64,000 nt of DNA, from NCBI GenBank assembly GCA_021732975.1, contig JAKFWC010000016.1, positions 1-64,000 of the forward strand, read 5' to 3'. Position numbers and translations under genes: made by a program. Shown here piece by piece: positions 34,578-45,699 of this stretch. The DNA comes from Planctomycetaceae bacterium. GTDB taxonomy: Bacteria > Planctomycetota > Planctomycetia > Planctomycetales > Planctomycetaceae. The notes under the pieces are model-generated. The model did not search any database, was not told the DNA's origin, and saw nothing but the letters and a program-made list of their open reading frames with translations. Each line of letters opens with the position of its first letter. Position 1 is the stretch's first letter.

Positions 34578-36056
34578 TCAGGAAACCACATGCGCAAGGA
34601 GCATATCATGCCACTTGAGGGCCCAGTTGCTGCTCCCGACGAGGACGAGTTTGCTGCCGCTTTCCAGCAATTGCAGCTCTTTCCCCCGTTGTTCGACATA
34701 AGCCAGCAACTCGCTCGGCGGCAGCGCCACCGCATGCGTTTCTTCCGGCAAGACACCCCAGCAGAGCGTTAAACGGCGCGCAATTTCCGGACGATCGGTC
34801 ATCGCCAGAATGGGGACGCCGAGTCGCTGCCGGGACAACGACATCGCGGTCTTGCCGCCGAACGTAGCCACGGCGATGAGATTCGCCCCGAGCTTTGCCG
34901 CAGCAGCGCCCGCCCCCACGGTCACCGCTTCCGTGATGGCGGACGCTCGACTGCGCGGGACAGAGTGCATATCGGGACCGCTACGTTGTTCAATCAGTCG
35001 TTCGGAATCCTGGGCAATACGGCTCATCATCGCCACCGCAGCGACGGGATGATCGCCAATCGCCGTTTCGCCGGAGAGCATCACGGCGTCGGTGCCATCC
35101 AGAATGGCGTTGGCCACATCGCTGACTTCGGCCCGCGTCGGCAGTTCGTTCTTCTGCATGCTGTCGAGCATCTGCGTGGCCGTAATCACCGGCAGCCGTC
35201 GTTCGTTGCAGAGCCGAATGATCCGTTTCTGCATCGTAGGGACACGGGTGATGTCTGCTTCGACGCCTAAATCGCCCCGCGCCACCATCACGGCATCGGT
35301 CGCATCGAGAATATTTTCGAGATCGGCAATCGCTTCCGTTTTTTCGATCTTGGCCACGATCCACGGCGGGGTCGTGGTGCCATGTTCAGCGATGAGTTGC
35401 TGCAATTGACGAATATCATCGGCACTGCGGACGAAGCTCAAGCCGATGAAGTCCAGTTGATGATCGAGCGCCCAATTGAGATCGGCCCGATCTTTTTCCG
35501 TGATCGCCGGCGTACTCAGTGCGACACCGGGGAGATTCACCCCCTGCTTGCTGCGAATCAAACCGGGCTGTTCGACGAGACAAACCGCTTCACCCACGAG
35601 GGGATCGGCAGACACCACCCGCAGCGCAACGCAGCCGTCGGCGAGCAACACACGATCACCGGGACGCAGATCGTCGATCAGCGATTCGTAAGTGCAGGTC
35701 AGATATTCGGGATGATCCGGCTGCGGCGTGCGGACGAATTTGACCTGCGTGTTAAACCGGCAGCGGAGTCCTTCCTCCGGCAATTCGCCCAGACGGATTT
35801 TCGGTCCCGAAAGGTCGCCGAGAATCCCGACGGTGCGATGCAATTCCGCAGCCGCCGCGCGAATCGCGGCCACGGTCTTTTCATACCACTCGTACTTGCC
35901 GTGAGCGAAATTCAATCGAAAGATATCGACGCCTGCGGTCAGCAGTTCGCGAATGCGTTCGGGCGATTCCGACACAGGACCGAGAGTGGCGATGATCTTG
36001 GTTTTGACCAGCGCCCCTTCGGTATAGCGCCGCCCCATCCGTTCGGCAGTATCCAT
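34578..36056 (-). CDS. pyk: Pyruvate kinase
   Basis: 492 residues, close to the usual length. N-terminal VKTKIIATLGPVSESPERI is the ATP/PEP site, with IFRLNFAHGK, GDLSGPKIRLGE, and the family signature VAKIEKTEAI and VMVARGDLGVE (residues about 240-275). The C-terminal allosteric domain ends DMLLAHVV. It converts PEP and ADP to pyruvate and ATP in glycolysis. AAGGA lies about 5 bases before ATG 36056. Confidence 0.97.
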   Translation of the reverse strand: MDTAERMGRRYTEGALVKTKIIATLGPVSESPERIRELLTAGVDIFRLNFAHGKYEWYEKTVAAIRAAAAELHRTVGILGDLSGPKIRLGELPEEGLRCRFNTQVKFVRTPQPDHPEYLTCTYESLIDDLRPGDRVLLADGCVALRVVSADPLVGEAVCLVEQPGLIRSKQGVNLPGVALSTPAITEKDRADLNWALDHQLDFIGLSFVRSADDIRQLQQLIAEHGTTTPPWIVAKIEKTEAIADLENILDATDAVMVARGDLGVEADITRVPTMQKRIIRLCNERRLPVITATQMLDSMQKNELPTRAEVSDVANAILDGTDAVMLSGETAIGDHPVAAVAMMSRIAQDSERLIEQRSGPDMHSVPRSRASAITEAVTVGAGAAAAKLGANLIAVATFGGKTAMSLSRQRLGVPILAMTDRPEIARRLTLCWGVLPEETHAVALPPSELLAYVEQRGKELQLLESGSKLVLVGSSNWALKWHDMLLAHVVS

Positions 36057-36100
36057 GACCGTCCTTGCGATTGATGTTTGCCGAGCGACCGTCGAAAGAA

Positions 36101-36688
36101 TTATTTCGGCGGCGGAGCAAAGAGTTTTTCGTTGATCTGCTTCACGGGCTCACCCGGCTTGGCAACGGGCAATTTTGCGGCGAGTTTCACCGTGGTCGGA
36201 ATCCGGCAGATCTTGTCGTTACACGCCTGGTAGTGAACGATGATTTCCATCTCTTCGTTCGATCCGCCCGCATCGGCCGGAATCTCCAGCGTGCCGCGGA
36301 TATCGACTTTGCCATCGTAAACCAGCTGTGGCGTGCCATCTTCGGGGGTGAACTTCTTGCCGACGGGATACTTCACCTGCAAGAGTTTCGAGCCAAGCTT
36401 GCCCTTCCACTCGACTTTCGTAACAACATCTTCTTCATTAAGGGGCGGGTTCGCGCCGATGTGCCATTCGGGTTGAACGGTCAGTCGAATCAGAATCTGG
36501 CACTTGCTGCCCGCCGGAAGGCGATCGACGGAGAGATGGGCTTCCGCTTTCACGAGATCCTTCTCGTTCGGCTTGCTCTCCGCGTGGGCGACCAAAAGCG
36601 GCAACGCAACCGCAGCCAGCACCGCAACAGCAATCCAGCGCAGCGGCAACCCCGCGCATGAGGGTGTCATTCTGGGGGGCATCATCAT
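36101..36688 (-). CDS. Exported DsbD-alpha-like (N-terminal thiol domain) protein
   Basis: 195 residues. Four tandem ATGs (36691, 36688, 36685, 36682) follow AAAGGATCG; 36688 is a compromise on spacing. A signal peptide spans about residues 18-40 (IAVAVLAAVALPLLVAHA). The mature part matches the DsbD N-terminal domain: AEAHLSVDRLPAGSKCQILI, QPEWHIGANPPLNEEDVVTK, and the Cys motif HYQACNDKICRIPTTVKLAA, where the two cysteines (CNDKIC) sit where DsbD-alpha has its redox pair. Probably takes electrons from a membrane partner. No DsbD-beta/gamma part is present. Confidence 0.78.
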   Translation of the reverse strand: MMMPPRMTPSCAGLPLRWIAVAVLAAVALPLLVAHAESKPNEKDLVKAEAHLSVDRLPAGSKCQILIRLTVQPEWHIGANPPLNEEDVVTKVEWKGKLGSKLLQVKYPVGKKFTPEDGTPQLVYDGKVDIRGTLEIPADAGGSNEEMEIIVHYQACNDKICRIPTTVKLAAKLPVAKPGEPVKQINEKLFAPPPK

Positions 36689-36898
36689 CATCGATCCTTT
36701 GAGCACGAACTCCAATCCCACTGTCGCCCACCCCCAGCCGATGTCGCGACAGACATTCATCCTCCGACGGCTACGACGACCCACACCGAATCTCGCCGGA
36801 CTCAGAAAATATACCCGCGCCGCGCGCGGAATTGCCATGCCAACGCGGTGATCCGGACACGTCCGCCGGAAAACGGTCGGACGTGCCGAACGGGTAAA

Positions 36899-37597
36899 CT
36901 ACGCCAGATCGAACAGTATCACCAATGCCAATGACGTTGCCGCGACGGTCAATCCCGCCTGATCACTGACGGCCAAGCCATCGCCCATGAACAACTCGTT
37001 GCCCGCAACGGTAACCACTCCCGACATCACCTGTAGCCAGGCGTGCCGTGATTTCGGCAGGTCATAAGTGAGACTTTGCCCCGCTGCGATTTCCCCCAGC
37101 AGAATAGTGGCATCTTGCTGAATGGGAATCGCTCCCTCCCGCCCATCACCGGCAGCCACCGCCTGCCAACGACCTTGTCGATTCGACACGGAATACGGCC
37201 GCTGCTCATACCGCGGCGTCAGTCCCGCTTGTCGTGGCAACAGCCAGATCTGATACAGATGCACCGGTTCCTTGGTCGACGGATTGAATTCGCTGTGGCG
37301 AATGCCGGTCCCCGCCGACATGTATTGCACTTCACCCGGCTTCAGTGCCGCTTCGTGACCGAGGCTGTCGCGATGTGACAACGTCCCCGAGAGCACGACG
37401 GTGATGATCTCCATATCGCGATGGCCGTGCATGCCAAAGCCCTGTCCGGGGGCGACGGTGTCCTCGTTCATCACGCGGAGCGCACGAAACTGCGTCCACT
37501 TCGGATCATGGTAATCGCCGAAAGAAAAGGTGTGTGCCGTCTGCAACCAGCCATGATCAAACGTCCCGCGTTCATCCGTCCGCCGTACGGTCAACAT
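36899..37597 (-). CDS. Pirin-family protein (YhhW-like)
   Basis: 232 residues, bicupin. N-terminal cupin has the metal motif GMHGHRDMEIITVVLSG (His56-ish, Glu) and GIRHSEFN (near residue 100); the C-terminal cupin is degenerate. N-terminus LQTAHTFSFGDYHDPKWTQF is typical of pirins. E. coli YhhW degrades quercetin in vitro; native substrate is unclear. Cytoplasmic, no signal peptide. It is upstream of the family B repeat. Confidence 0.93.
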   Translation of the reverse strand: MLTVRRTDERGTFDHGWLQTAHTFSFGDYHDPKWTQFRALRVMNEDTVAPGQGFGMHGHRDMEIITVVLSGTLSHRDSLGHEAALKPGEVQYMSAGTGIRHSEFNPSTKEPVHLYQIWLLPRQAGLTPRYEQRPYSVSNRQGRWQAVAAGDGREGAIPIQQDATILLGEIAAGQSLTYDLPKSRHAWLQVMSGVVTVAGNELFMGDGLAVSDQAGLTVAATSLALVILFDLA

Positions 37598-37667
37598 GAT
37601 TCATCCATCCTGCCAAGATGTTTCGCAGCCACGTGTGCTGTCTGTCTTACCAACCAGTGGATTGATT

Positions 37668-37745
37668 GTGTGCCACGGCCGTTTCGGCCGTGCGATTTTT
37701 CAACGCGTTTTGCCACTTCGCACGGCCGAAACGGCCGTGGCACAC
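37668..37745. repeat. Family B inverted repeat, copy 2 (perfect 28-bp arms)
   Basis: Arms 37668-37695 and 37718-37745 are exact reverse complements around a 22-base loop. The core GCCACGGCCGTTTCGGCCGT is itself a palindrome-rich unit. It lies between the pirin and WYL genes, both on the minus strand. Confidence 0.9.
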
Positions 37746-37825
37746 GAAAGCGAAGACATCCACGCGCTGTTACGAGGGAAATTGTAGCGCAACAATGTCT
37801 AAGGGGAATCGGGACACGCGTCCCG

Positions 37826-38821
37826 TCACGGAACCGGCGTGGACGACGGATCGTAGAGCGTCGACATCGCGAGGGCATGTTGCCGGATGTTTTCTCGCAA
37901 GGCTGCCGGGGCGATCACCGTGGCGTGGCGGCCATACCCGAGAATCCACCACGCGATTTCTTTGATTCCTTCCAATGTGGCCCGCCATTCGAGTGTGCCA
38001 TCGTCCAACCATTTCACCTTCTGCGTGGCATGCCAGTGCACTTCGGCGACATTCCCCGCCACCGGCGGACGAAAATGCACGATCACTTCGTGCCGGTCCT
38101 TCGGTTCGCGAATCAGATGCCACGCGAGACCGAAGTACCGCTTCAAACTGAACCGCGGCGGAATTTCGTAGTGTGACGGCAGTGTCACCAGCGATTGCAT
38201 GCGGCCGAGGTGAAACGTCCGCACCGCGCGATGCAACGACGACCGCCCGATGACATACCATGCCCGCCGGCTGTAGACGAAACGGTACGGATTGAGCAGC
38301 GTCGAGATCGCGCCGCGGTCGAAGTAGCTGAAATATTGAACGCGAACCTGGCGACGTTCGATCAAGGCTTCCAGCAGTTGTCGATAGACGGGTTCGGAAG
38401 CCTCGTGGGAGTGGTGCGAGTCCAACCGAATGACGAAGGCATCGACGGAGTGCTCGGCGGTCTCGCGCAATTTCTTCGGCAGTTGTTGCAAGATCTTGTA
38501 ACCCGCTTGCCGGGCCGCGGATTGAAACGGAAGACCGGCATCCGGGTCACCCAGTTGTTGACAGACGAGCAACAGCGAAAAGACTTCTTCAACCGTCAAT
38601 TCCGTGGGAATCAGCTTCGCACGATGAGGAAGATAATACCCCTGCCGGTCGTCATCGTACGCGACCGGCAACCCGGCGGCCTGCAGCGCGGCGAGGTCAC
38701 GAAAGACCGTACGACGACTGACGCGGCATTCTTCCGCGAGCGCCGCCGAGTTCAAAACGCGCCCACTCTGCAACACATCCAGGCAGCACAACAGCCGTCG
38801 CAATCGCCGATTTGTGGGCAT
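37826..38821 (-). CDS. WYL-domain transcriptional regulator (HTH_11)
   Basis: 331 residues. The N-terminal helix-turn-helix (RRLLCCLDVLQSGRVLNSAA to RRTVFRDLAALQAAGLPV, residues about 6-58) is DeoR/HTH_11-like. Then a helical middle and a WYL domain: YFSYFDRGAISTLLNPYRFV, then SRRAWYVIGRSSLHRAVRTF, with the WYL core as WYV (near 190-200). C-terminal WCX-type region IVHFRPPVAGNVAEV to GYGRHATVIAPAAL. WYL proteins sense ligands, often nucleic acid or nucleotides. It may control neighbours such as the S9 peptidase; unproven. Confidence 0.92.
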   Translation of the reverse strand: MPTNRRLRRLLCCLDVLQSGRVLNSAALAEECRVSRRTVFRDLAALQAAGLPVAYDDDRQGYYLPHRAKLIPTELTVEEVFSLLLVCQQLGDPDAGLPFQSAARQAGYKILQQLPKKLRETAEHSVDAFVIRLDSHHSHEASEPVYRQLLEALIERRQVRVQYFSYFDRGAISTLLNPYRFVYSRRAWYVIGRSSLHRAVRTFHLGRMQSLVTLPSHYEIPPRFSLKRYFGLAWHLIREPKDRHEVIVHFRPPVAGNVAEVHWHATQKVKWLDDGTLEWRATLEGIKEIAWWILGYGRHATVIAPAALRENIRQHALAMSTLYDPSSTPVP

Positions 38822-38861
38822 GAGAGGCGCTCAATAAGGCTTTGATCGCGCCCCCCTTTCT

Positions 38862-38928
38862 CAGTCCGGAGCGCAAGCGACGGGCGAATTCCGAAGACGA
38901 TGACTCCCGTCGCTTGCGCTCCGGACTG
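38862..38928. repeat. Family A inverted repeat, copy 3 (perfect 23-bp arms)
   Basis: Arms 38862-38884 and 38906-38928 are exact reverse complements around a 21-base loop. The core CAGTCCGGAGCGCAAGCGAC is shared with copy 1 (differing T/A) and copy 2. It lies upstream of the WYL gene and downstream of the S9 peptidase stop. Confidence 0.9.
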
Positions 38929-38946
38929 GGAAAGATTTATTGCGAG

Positions 38947-40923
38947 CTAAGGCACCGCTTTCCCGACAAGATGCTGCTCCAGAAACAACACCGAAGCCGC
39001 AGTAAGATAATCGCGATTTTCGCGACGGCGAAAACCGTGGCCTTCGTTGTCGGCGTAGATTGTCCACACGGGGGCATTGTTCTTGCGGACCAGCGGGGCG
39101 ATTAGTTCCGCTTCAGAGAACGGCACCCGCGGATCATTCTTGCCGTGCGCGACCAACAGGGCGGAGCGAATCTTGTGAGCGTTCGCGGTGGGGTTGATGC
39201 GCTCAAAGACAGCCCGCATTTCGGGATCGCGCTCGTCGCCATACTCGGCGCGGCGAAGATCCCGCCGGTAACCACTCGTCGTTTCCAGGAACGTGATGAA
39301 GTTCGCAATCCCGACGTTATCGATGCCGGCTTTCAATCGATCTGGATAATGCGTCAGTGACGACAGGACCATGAAACCGCCGTACGAACCGCCGCTGACG
39401 GCGACACGCGAGGCGTCCAATTCCGGCTGCGTGGCAATCCAATCGAGCAACGCCCCGATGTCCTTGACGCTGTCTTCCCGTTTGGGGCCGTTGTCCAACG
39501 TGAGATACGTCTTGCCATAACCTGCCGAACCACGCACATTCGGCACGAGCACCGCAATTCCCATTTCGTTGAGATAGAACTGCTCGATGCCGGAGAAAAG
39601 GGGCCGCGCCTGACTTTCCGGCCCACCGTGAATCTGAATGATCACCGGGAATTTCTTGTCGGGAGAGGTGTTCTTCGGTGCAAAATAGAAGGCCGGAATG
39701 GAGCGCTTGTCGAAGGACGGAAACCGAACTAACTTCGGGGTGATGAACGTCTGGGGATCGAGGCCGCCGACCTCGCCGAAGGTCCATTGCGTCAACTTCT
39801 TCTCGGCGGTATCCCACGAAAACGCATCGGCGGGAGCGTTGGGGCGGGCCAGCGTGAAACCGAGTTGGCGGCCATCGGGTGAAAACTCGACATGGTCCAC
39901 CACGCCGGTCGGAACCGGGACTTGCTTCACGTCTTCGCCGTCGAGCAGCCACAACGCGCTTGAGCCCTCTTCGTTGGTGACGACCGCAACCTCGCCCGTC
40001 TTGCGCTCGACGGCGATCTCTTCGACATCCCACGTCCAACTGGTCCACTTTGCGAGTTGGGTGTAGTCGCTCATGTTGAGGTTGAGCCGGTAGAGTTGCT
40101 GAAACTCACTGCGGGCATCGGTGGCGAGGTAGACCGTGTGGTTGTCGGTACCGAAATGCAGTTGCGTGAACGATGCGGGACCGCTGTGCGGATCGGGAGT
40201 CACGACCGGGCGCAGCGGGCCAGGCGGCAACTCTGTCACAACCTTCGTTGCGACATCCAGCACGGCGGGATGCGATTCGTTGATCGATACGTACCGAGTC
40301 AGCAGCACGCGTTTGCCGTCAGGTGACCAGTCGTGGGCGTGCCACGTTTGATTCTCGACCTGCATCAACTCCGTCCATTCACCGCGCTCAGCCAACGGAA
40401 CGAGATAAACATCCATGTCGCGGCCATTACGTTTGTTGCTCGCAATGATGGCATGCGTGCCGGCGTCGTTGATCGGTCCGAGCAGATTGCGGGACTTGCC
40501 ATCGGTCCAGAGTTCCGGGCGTCCATACTGACCGAGGCGGCGGTATACCTGAAAGTTTTCGTTGCCCCCCTTCGCCATTTCGAGGAGCAATGTGCCATCA
40601 GTCCGTCCGGGAAGAAACTGACCGCTGACGGGTTCTTCTTCAAAGGAGACCTGTTCGCGTCGGCCGCCCGGTTCATACACGCGATGGAGTTGGACCGTCC
40701 CACCAAATTGTGTGGCGATGAGCATGCCGTTCCCGTCCGGCGCCCAGCCGCGAAACGCTGCCGAACGGACGGATTGATACTGCCGCAGACGGTCGACGAG
40801 TGCCGTCGGAATCTCCGGCACGCCAGTCGTGGTCAACGCGGTGGGGCGACGGCGGTCTGCCTCTTCGGCAAAACTCACACGGATGCAGACGAACGCGGCG
40901 AGGAAGAACAGGAATCGTTTCAT
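38947..40923 (-). CDS. Exported S9 (prolyl oligopeptidase) family peptidase
   Basis: 658 residues from ATG 40923, chosen because it starts a signal peptide (MKRFLFFLAAFVCIRVSFAE). A seven-bladed propeller region is followed by the alpha/beta-hydrolase domain. Catalytic triad read as Ser513 (GGSYGGFMVLSSL), Asp597 (AHGKNDPRVPF) and His629 (NEGHGF). It cleaves peptides or acyl peptides, probably in the periplasm. The longest frame (to 41292) includes unlikely upstream sequence. A gap of 277 bases separates it from the divergent efflux genes. Confidence 0.93.
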   Translation of the reverse strand: MKRFLFFLAAFVCIRVSFAEEADRRRPTALTTTGVPEIPTALVDRLRQYQSVRSAAFRGWAPDGNGMLIATQFGGTVQLHRVYEPGGRREQVSFEEEPVSGQFLPGRTDGTLLLEMAKGGNENFQVYRRLGQYGRPELWTDGKSRNLLGPINDAGTHAIIASNKRNGRDMDVYLVPLAERGEWTELMQVENQTWHAHDWSPDGKRVLLTRYVSINESHPAVLDVATKVVTELPPGPLRPVVTPDPHSGPASFTQLHFGTDNHTVYLATDARSEFQQLYRLNLNMSDYTQLAKWTSWTWDVEEIAVERKTGEVAVVTNEEGSSALWLLDGEDVKQVPVPTGVVDHVEFSPDGRQLGFTLARPNAPADAFSWDTAEKKLTQWTFGEVGGLDPQTFITPKLVRFPSFDKRSIPAFYFAPKNTSPDKKFPVIIQIHGGPESQARPLFSGIEQFYLNEMGIAVLVPNVRGSAGYGKTYLTLDNGPKREDSVKDIGALLDWIATQPELDASRVAVSGGSYGGFMVLSSLTHYPDRLKAGIDNVGIANFITFLETTSGYRRDLRRAEYGDERDPEMRAVFERINPTANAHKIRSALLVAHGKNDPRVPFSEAELIAPLVRKNNAPVWTIYADNEGHGFRRRENRDYLTAASVLFLEQHLVGKAVP

Positions 40924-41200
40924 TTCGCGCGACTTTTTATCAGAAACTTTTCGTGACACGAGGGGTTCGGAAAAGGATGCAACGCCCCACGGCAAATAGC
41001 AAATGATCACACGCGCTGGTGTGGCTGTCACGATCGTCACAACTTGCCGAGCCCTTTCGATGGATTCTCTGTGAAGGTTGTTCAATTCCCGAGACAACTG
41101 CCGGACCGATCGGTATGCTATGATGTGTTTCTCCCCCCACCGCTTGTTTACCTGCCTGATGAATCCGCCGTCGTGATTCGCCTCGACTGAGAACCGCGTT
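40924..41200. promoter_or_regulatory. Divergent promoter region of S9 peptidase and efflux operon
   Basis: 277 bases, no gene. TATGAT (41119-41124) is a good -10 for the plus-strand efflux operon, about 77 bases before its ATG, but the -35 at 41096-41101 (AACTGC) is poor. Nothing else stands out. Confidence 0.35.
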
Positions 41201-42586
41201 ATGGCCGCTCCTCCCGTTGACACGCCCTCGGATGCCGCTGCGAAACGGTTGGCCAAACCCCTATCGACGGCTGATCGTCCAACTCCGAACAAACCGACTG
41301 AGTCAACTCACCACGGTCGCGGAGCGTGGGTCTTTTGGATCGTTGTGCTGGCGCTTGGTGGAGCCGGCTGGCATTACCGTGCAGAGTTAGAACCATATGT
41401 CGCGCCGATTACGAATCAGTTCAGCCCGGCGAAACCAACCCGGCCGCCTCAACGTGCCGTAACTGTGGGCACTGCAAAAGTCCGGCAGCGCGATGTCAAC
41501 TTCTACCTCAATGGTCTGGGGACCGTTACGGCGTTCAAAACGGTTACCGTCCGCAGCCGTGTCGAAGGGGAACTGCTCCGCGTGGCGGTCCAGGAAGGCC
41601 AACCGGTCACAGAAGGAGACTTGCTCGCGGAAGTCGACCCGCGCTTATGGCAAGCCCAATTGGAACAGGCTGAGGGACAATTCGCCCGCGATCAAGCCGC
41701 GCTCAAATCCGCCCAACTGACGCTGGACCGCTATCAGCAATTGCTGGCGACGAAGATCGTCACCGCGCAGCAAATCGACGAGCAACTCTCACTGGTGCAG
41801 CAAGCGGAAGCCGCGATCAAGACCGATCAGGCGTTGATCTCCAATGCCAAACTTCAATTGGACTATTGCCGAATCACGGCTCCGATCAGCGGTCGGATCG
41901 GCCTGCGGCTGGTCGATTCCGGAAACATTGTGCGGGCTAACGATCCCACGGGAATCGCGGTCATCACGCAGTTGCAGCCCATCTCGCTGGTGTTCACGAT
42001 TCCGCAGGATGACATTTCCCGCGTGCAACGCCGCGTACGGGACGATAGCGGACTATCGGTGGAAGCGTTCGATCGCGACTTCCGTAATCGCCTCGCTGTC
42101 GGCAAGCTCGTGGCGATCGATAATCAGGTCGATCCGACCACAGGGACAGTACGGTTGAAAGCCGTTTTCGACAACGAAGACGAAACCCTCTTTCCCAATC
42201 AGTTCGTGAATGCCCGCCTGCTGGTCGAGACGGAGAAGAACGCCACCGTCGCGCCAACTGCCGCCGTACAACGCGGGCCGAGTTCGATGTTCGTGTACGT
42301 CGTTCAAGACGACGAAACCGTCGCACTGCGGGAAGTGGAAGTGGGTGCCAACGAGGGCACAGACACCGTGATTCTCGATGGCCTGAAGCCCGATGAAATC
42401 GTCGTCACCGATGGCCTGGACAAACTGCTGCCCGGTGCGAAGGTCGTGACCAAAGCCAAAAAGAAGCCGGAAGAAGGTGCTGTCGGAAGTTCCAAGCCTG
42501 GCGAAAAAACACCGGCCGAGACCAAGCCTGACACATCATCCGCAGTGACCAGTCAGCCCGCTCCGTCTGAGGCGAAAGCACCGTAA
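41201..42586 (+). CDS. RND efflux membrane fusion protein (MdtA/AcrA type)
   Basis: 461 residues. A cytoplasmic N-terminal tail is followed by one transmembrane helix (about residues 44-60, [15 protein letters not shown]). The periplasmic part has the lipoyl/biotinyl halves ([20 protein letters not shown] and [20 protein letters not shown]) around a helical hairpin ([20 protein letters not shown]). A beta-barrel and membrane-proximal domain follow, then a Pro/Lys/Ser-rich tail of about 50 residues. It docks an RND pump to a TolC-type channel. The stop overlaps the next start by one base (TAATG). Confidence 0.95.
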   Translation: MAAPPVDTPSDAAAKRLAKPLSTADRPTPNKPTESTHHGRGAWVFWIVVLALGGAGWHYRAELEPYVAPITNQFSPAKPTRPPQRAVTVGTAKVRQRDVNFYLNGLGTVTAFKTVTVRSRVEGELLRVAVQEGQPVTEGDLLAEVDPRLWQAQLEQAEGQFARDQAALKSAQLTLDRYQQLLATKIVTAQQIDEQLSLVQQAEAAIKTDQALISNAKLQLDYCRITAPISGRIGLRLVDSGNIVRANDPTGIAVITQLQPISLVFTIPQDDISRVQRRVRDDSGLSVEAFDRDFRNRLAVGKLVAIDNQVDPTTGTVRLKAVFDNEDETLFPNQFVNARLLVETEKNATVAPTAAVQRGPSSMFVYVVQDDETVALREVEVGANEGTDTVILDGLKPDEIVVTDGLDKLLPGAKVVTKAKKKPEEGAVGSSKPGEKTPAETKPDTSSAVTSQPAPSEAKAP

Positions 42587-45500
42587 TGAACCCGTCGCGG
42601 ATCTTCATTCTGCGACCGGTGGCGACCGTGCTCTTCATGGCCGCTATTGTGCTCGCCGGGGCGGTGGCCTATCGGCAGTTGCCGGTCTCGGCGTTGCCGC
42701 AGGTCGATTACCCCACCATCCAGATCGTGACGTTCTATCCCGGCGCCGGCCCGGACGTGATGGCGTCGTCGGTCACGGCGCCGCTGGAACGCCAGTTCGG
42801 TCAGATCCCCGGGCTGACGCAGATGACATCGAGCAGTTCGGAAGGCTGTTCGGTCGTCACGCTGCGATTTGCACTCGAATTGAGCATCGACGTGGCCGCC
42901 CAGCAGGTGCAGGCCGCGATCAATGTCGCCACCACGTTGCTCCCCCGCGATTTGCCGAACCCGCCGGTCTACACCAAGACCAACCCGGCTGACGCTCCGA
43001 TTCTGACGCTGGCGCTCACCTCGAAAACGCTGCCGTTGTCACGCGTGCAGGATCTGGCCGATACCCGTTTTGCCCAGAAAATCTCGCAACTCTCAGGAGT
43101 GGGAATGGTGGGTATCAGTGGCGGTCAGAAGCCCGCGATTCGAGTCCAGGCGAATCCCACGTCGTTGTCGGCGCTCGATCTCAGCCTGGAAGACATCCGG
43201 CTGGCACTCGCCGCGGCGAACGTGAATCAGGCCAAAGGAAGTTTCGACGGTGTCCGGCAGGCCTACACCATCGGGGCGAACGATCAACTCTTCACCAGCG
43301 AGCAATATCGACAACTGATCGTGTCCTACCGCAACGGCGCTCCGATTCTGTTGCAGGATGTCGCCGAGGTGATCGACGGCGTCGAAAACGTCCGACAGGC
43401 GGCGTGGATGAATGAAACCCCCGCGGTGATTCTCAACATCCAACGTCAACCCGGCGCGAACATCATCGAGGTGGTGGATCGCATCAAGGAACTGTTGCCG
43501 CAGTTGAAGGAATCGCTGCCCGCCGCCGTATCGGTGGCGATTCTGACCGACCGCACGGTGACGATTCGGGCCTCGGTCCACGATGTCCAGCGGGAGTTGA
43601 TCACCACCATCGGCCTCGTCATTCTGGTGATCTTCCTGTTTCTCCGCAGTTTCGCTGCGACCGCGATCCCCAGCGTCGCCGTGCCTCTCTCCATCGTCGG
43701 CACCTTCGGCGTGATGTATCTGCTGAACTACAGCCTCAACAATCTCACATTGATGGCCCTCACCATTTCCACCGGCTTCGTCGTCGATGATGCGATCGTC
43801 ATGGTCGAAAACATCATGCGGCATATCGAAGATGGTGAAGATCCCCTCACCGCGGCCCTCAAAGGGGCCGAGGAAATCGGGTTCACGATTGTTTCGCTCA
43901 GCGTTTCGCTCATCGCCGTGCTGATTCCCCTGCTCTTCATGGGCGATATCGTCGGCCGGTTATTCCGCGAGTTTGCCGTGACGTTGAGCGTGGCGATTCT
44001 CGTCTCCGCAGTCGTGTCGTTGACGCTCACGCCAATGATGTGTGCCAAGCTGCTGCATCACACGCCGGCGGCACAACAGTCGTGGATGTTCAAGCTGTCG
44101 GAATCGGCGTTCGATACCGTTATCTGGATGTACGGTCAGACGCTGAATGTGGTGTTGCGCCATCAAACCGCGACGATGATCGTTTCGGTCCTCACGCTGG
44201 TGGCCACGGTTTATCTTTACATTCTCGCGCCGAAAGGATTCTTCCCGGTACAGGACACGGGCGTGATCCTCGGCATCTCGGAAGCACCACAGAGTGTCTC
44301 CTTCGACGCGATGGCCGAACGGCAACTGGCGCTGCAAAAAGTCATCCTCGCCGACGACGCGGTCGAAAGCCTGTCGAGCTTCATCGGCATCGACGGCACC
44401 AACACAACGCTGAATTCGGGCCGCATTCAGATCAATCTGAAGCCGCTGGAAGAACGGCACGAATCGGCCACCGACGTGATTCGCCGCCTGCAACCGAAGC
44501 TCGCGGAAGTCGACGGCATCACGCTCTTCCTGCAACCTGTGCAAGACCTCACCGTCGAGACGCGCGTCAGCCGGACGCAGTATCAATACAGCCTCGAACA
44601 CCCCAATCTCGAAGAACTCCGCGAATGGGCACCGAAGTTCGTCGCTGGGTTGCAGGAACTACCGGAACTCGCTGACATCGCCAGCGATCAGCAATCGTCC
44701 GGGTTGCAATTGAAAGTCGTCATCGACCGCGACACCGCCGCCCGGTTGGGCATCACGCCGCAGATGATCGACGATGCCCTGTACGATGCCTTCGGACAGC
44801 GGCAGGTGTCGATCATGTTCACACAGCTCAATCAGTATCGACTGGTGCTGGAAGTCAGCCCCGAGTTCCGCAACGAGCCGCGTGATCTCGACAATTTGTA
44901 CGTCCGCGCTCCCAACTCTGGCGAAATCCCGTTGAGTTCGCTGACCACGATTGAAGAATTGCAGACGCCGTTGACCATCAACCATCAGGGACAGTTTCCC
45001 GTCGTGACGGTGTCGTTCAATCTGGCTCCGGGGGTATCGCTGGGGCAAGCCGTGCAGGCGATTCGTCAGAAGCAGCAGGAACTCAACATGCCGGCGAGTA
45101 TCGTCGGTAACTTTCAGGGGACGGCGGAAGCGTTCCTCGTTTCGTTGCAAAACACGCCGTTGCTGATTCTCGCCGCGCTGATCACGGTCTACATTGTGCT
45201 TGGTGTGCTCTATGAAAGTTACGTTCATCCGATCACGATCCTCTCGACATTGCCGTCGGCTGGCGTAGGGGCCCTCGTCGCGCTGATGTTGTGGAGGATT
45301 GATCTGAGCGTGATCGCCATCATCGGGATCATTCTGCTGATCGGCATCGTCAAGAAGAACGCGATCATGATGATCGACTTCGCCCTCGATGCGCAGCGCA
45401 ACGAAGGCCTGCCGCCCGCCACCGCGATCTACGATGCCTGCCTGTTGCGGTTTCGTCCGATCATGATGACCACGATGGCCGCGCTGTTAGGTGCGGTTCC

Positions 45501-45699
45501 ATTGGCGATGGGGACCGGCACCGGTTCCGAACTGCGGCGCCCGCTCGGTATTACCATCATCGGCGGTTTGATTTTCAGTCAGCTCCTGACGTTGTACACA
45601 ACACCGGTGATCTACTTGTGGTTTGATGCGCTCTCGCACCGCATGGGCTTCCAGACGGCGGGACCGAGCCACGAGGAGGAAGAGGAGGACGCGGTATGA
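42586..45699 (+). CDS. RND multidrug efflux permease, first of two (MdtB-like)
   Basis: 1037 residues, the full RND size with 12 membrane helices and two large periplasmic loops. N-terminus [20 protein letters not shown] is TM1, and proton-relay Asp residues are in [15 protein letters not shown] (near 400). Conserved Lys is in [15 protein letters not shown]. It uses proton flow to push compounds outward. Overlaps the MFP by one base and the next pump by four (ATGA, 45696-45699), so all three are translated together. In E. coli MdtB and MdtC form a heterotrimer; the same is inferred here. Confidence 0.95.
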   Translation: MNPSRIFILRPVATVLFMAAIVLAGAVAYRQLPVSALPQVDYPTIQIVTFYPGAGPDVMASSVTAPLERQFGQIPGLTQMTSSSSEGCSVVTLRFALELSIDVAAQQVQAAINVATTLLPRDLPNPPVYTKTNPADAPILTLALTSKTLPLSRVQDLADTRFAQKISQLSGVGMVGISGGQKPAIRVQANPTSLSALDLSLEDIRLALAAANVNQAKGSFDGVRQAYTIGANDQLFTSEQYRQLIVSYRNGAPILLQDVAEVIDGVENVRQAAWMNETPAVILNIQRQPGANIIEVVDRIKELLPQLKESLPAAVSVAILTDRTVTIRASVHDVQRELITTIGLVILVIFLFLRSFAATAIPSVAVPLSIVGTFGVMYLLNYSLNNLTLMALTISTGFVVDDAIVMVENIMRHIEDGEDPLTAALKGAEEIGFTIVSLSVSLIAVLIPLLFMGDIVGRLFREFAVTLSVAILVSAVVSLTLTPMMCAKLLHHTPAAQQSWMFKLSESAFDTVIWMYGQTLNVVLRHQTATMIVSVLTLVATVYLYILAPKGFFPVQDTGVILGISEAPQSVSFDAMAERQLALQKVILADDAVESLSSFIGIDGTNTTLNSGRIQINLKPLEERHESATDVIRRLQPKLAEVDGITLFLQPVQDLTVETRVSRTQYQYSLEHPNLEELREWAPKFVAGLQELPELADIASDQQSSGLQLKVVIDRDTAARLGITPQMIDDALYDAFGQRQVSIMFTQLNQYRLVLEVSPEFRNEPRDLDNLYVRAPNSGEIPLSSLTTIEELQTPLTINHQGQFPVVTVSFNLAPGVSLGQAVQAIRQKQQELNMPASIVGNFQGTAEAFLVSLQNTPLLILAALITVYIVLGVLYESYVHPITILSTLPSAGVGALVALMLWRIDLSVIAIIGIILLIGIVKKNAIMMIDFALDAQRNEGLPPATAIYDACLLRFRPIMMTTMAALLGAVPLAMGTGTGSELRRPLGITIIGGLIFSQLLTLYTTPVIYLWFDALSHRMGFQTAGPSHEEEEEDAV

